Assembly: GCA_012032575.1 (NCBI GenBank)
Contig: JAAUSP010000567.1
Span: forward strand, 1 to 5,088
Direction of reading: 5' to 3'
Length of the DNA stretch: 5,088 nt
From: Anaerolineales bacterium
GTDB lineage: Bacteria > Chloroflexota > Anaerolineae > 4572-78 > J111
Below are positions 4,689 through 5,088 of the stretch, one piece after another (the first letter of the stretch is position 1; each line of letters begins with the position of its first letter). A program made the position numbers and the translations under genes. The notes beneath the pieces were generated by a model. It did not search any database, had not been told where the DNA came from, and was given only the letters and a program-made list of their open reading frames with translations.

Positions 4689-5088
4689 CTAAACCGCTTT
4701 CAAATGGGTTTCAAACCAGGCCAGCATATCGTTCCAGGCCTGGGTCGCCTGGGTTTCGTTGTAGCGTTCCCCGGTATCGTTGTGGAAGGCGTGGTTGACC
4801 CCCGGATAAATTTTGATCTCATGGGTTATATTGGCTTCAGTCAACGCCTGCTGCAGCGGTTCGATGCCGGCATTGATGCGTTCATCCTGTTCGGCGTAAA
4901 CGCCCAGCACTGCCGCCTTAATGTTGGGGACTTGTTCCAGTTCGGGGGCCGGTCCATAAAAGGGCACCGCGGCTTTGAGGTCGGGGAGGCAGTGGCGCAG
5001 CGCCAGGTGATGCCGCCGCCAAAACAAAAACCGGTCATGCCGATGCGTTGCCCATCCACCCCTTCCAACCCCTGGAGATAGGCAAAGG
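4689..5088 (-). pseudogene. Dienelactone hydrolase family protein, C-terminal part, with an apparent frameshift (continues beyond the right edge)
   Basis: From the right edge the minus strand encodes FAYLQGLEGVDGQRIGMT, then the nucleophile motif GFCFGGG (Cys codon 5026-5024) and ITWRCATA. The frame then shifts by one missing base near 4985-4992, in a CCTCCCC stretch, and continues as PDLKAAVPFYG through to the TAG at 4691-4689. Family members show nine residues between GGG and PDL, whereas here there are 26 bases, exactly one short. Asp in AEQDER (4886-4884) and His in GVNHAFHND (4793-4791) complete the Cys-Asp-His triad of dienelactone hydrolases. These are cytosolic enzymes that open enol-lactone rings, though many relatives act on unknown esters. 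The N-terminal half is outside the window. All catalytic residues are retained, so a sequencing error is as likely as real decay. Confidence 0.85.

Noticed and set aside
1..5088. CRISPR arrays, tRNA or rRNA genes
   Set aside because: I saw no regularly spaced repeats, no tRNA-like fold and no rRNA-like sequence on either strand.

Overview
The window reads as a chromosomal integron boundary in a free-living bacterium, most likely Chloroflexota (Anaerolineae-like). That assignment is inferred from GC-rich coding DNA and a lipoprotein with a long Thr-Pro linker, a style common in that phylum; no marker gene is present. There are six protein-coding loci. The integrase and the transposase are intact, one toxin gene and one hydrolase gene run off the window edges, and both hydrolase genes carry an apparent single-base frameshift.

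Left part (1-2075), read on the minus strand away from the integrase: two overlapping divergent promoters (1981-2022), an intergenic block with a palindrome and a 13-base direct repeat, an IS91-family (HUH, two-tyrosine) transposase gene (1757-501), about 200 bases without a convincing gene, a well-formed integron recombination site attC (299-177), and then an AT-rich cassette. That cassette begins with its own promoter/operator and the first 26 codons of a HigB-type toxin (79 to the left edge). The attC has both L arms with a one-base bulge, 6- and 7-base spacers, a perfect R' box and a folded 80-base middle, as in characterised attC sites.

Middle (2076-3041, plus strand): a full-length integron-type tyrosine recombinase, IntI, with the integron-specific insertion and all catalytic residues. 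It has a good sigma70-like promoter and ribosome binding site. The order intI, divergent promoter, cassette region with attC, toxin cassette is that of a complete integron. The IS91-like gene occupies the first-cassette position, either as an insertion into the first cassette or its attC R'' box, or as part of a composite integrase/IS91 element.

Right part (3042-5088): a bidirectional terminator and a roughly 150-base nested inverted-repeat element separate intI from two minus-strand hydrolase genes. These are a secreted lipoprotein of the alpha/beta-hydrolase fold (4619-3389, frameshifted in its linker) and a dienelactone-hydrolase family gene (right edge to 4689, frameshifted after the nucleophile motif), with a perfect 30-base palindromic terminator between them. 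They look like ordinary flanking chromosome and have no visible link to the integron.
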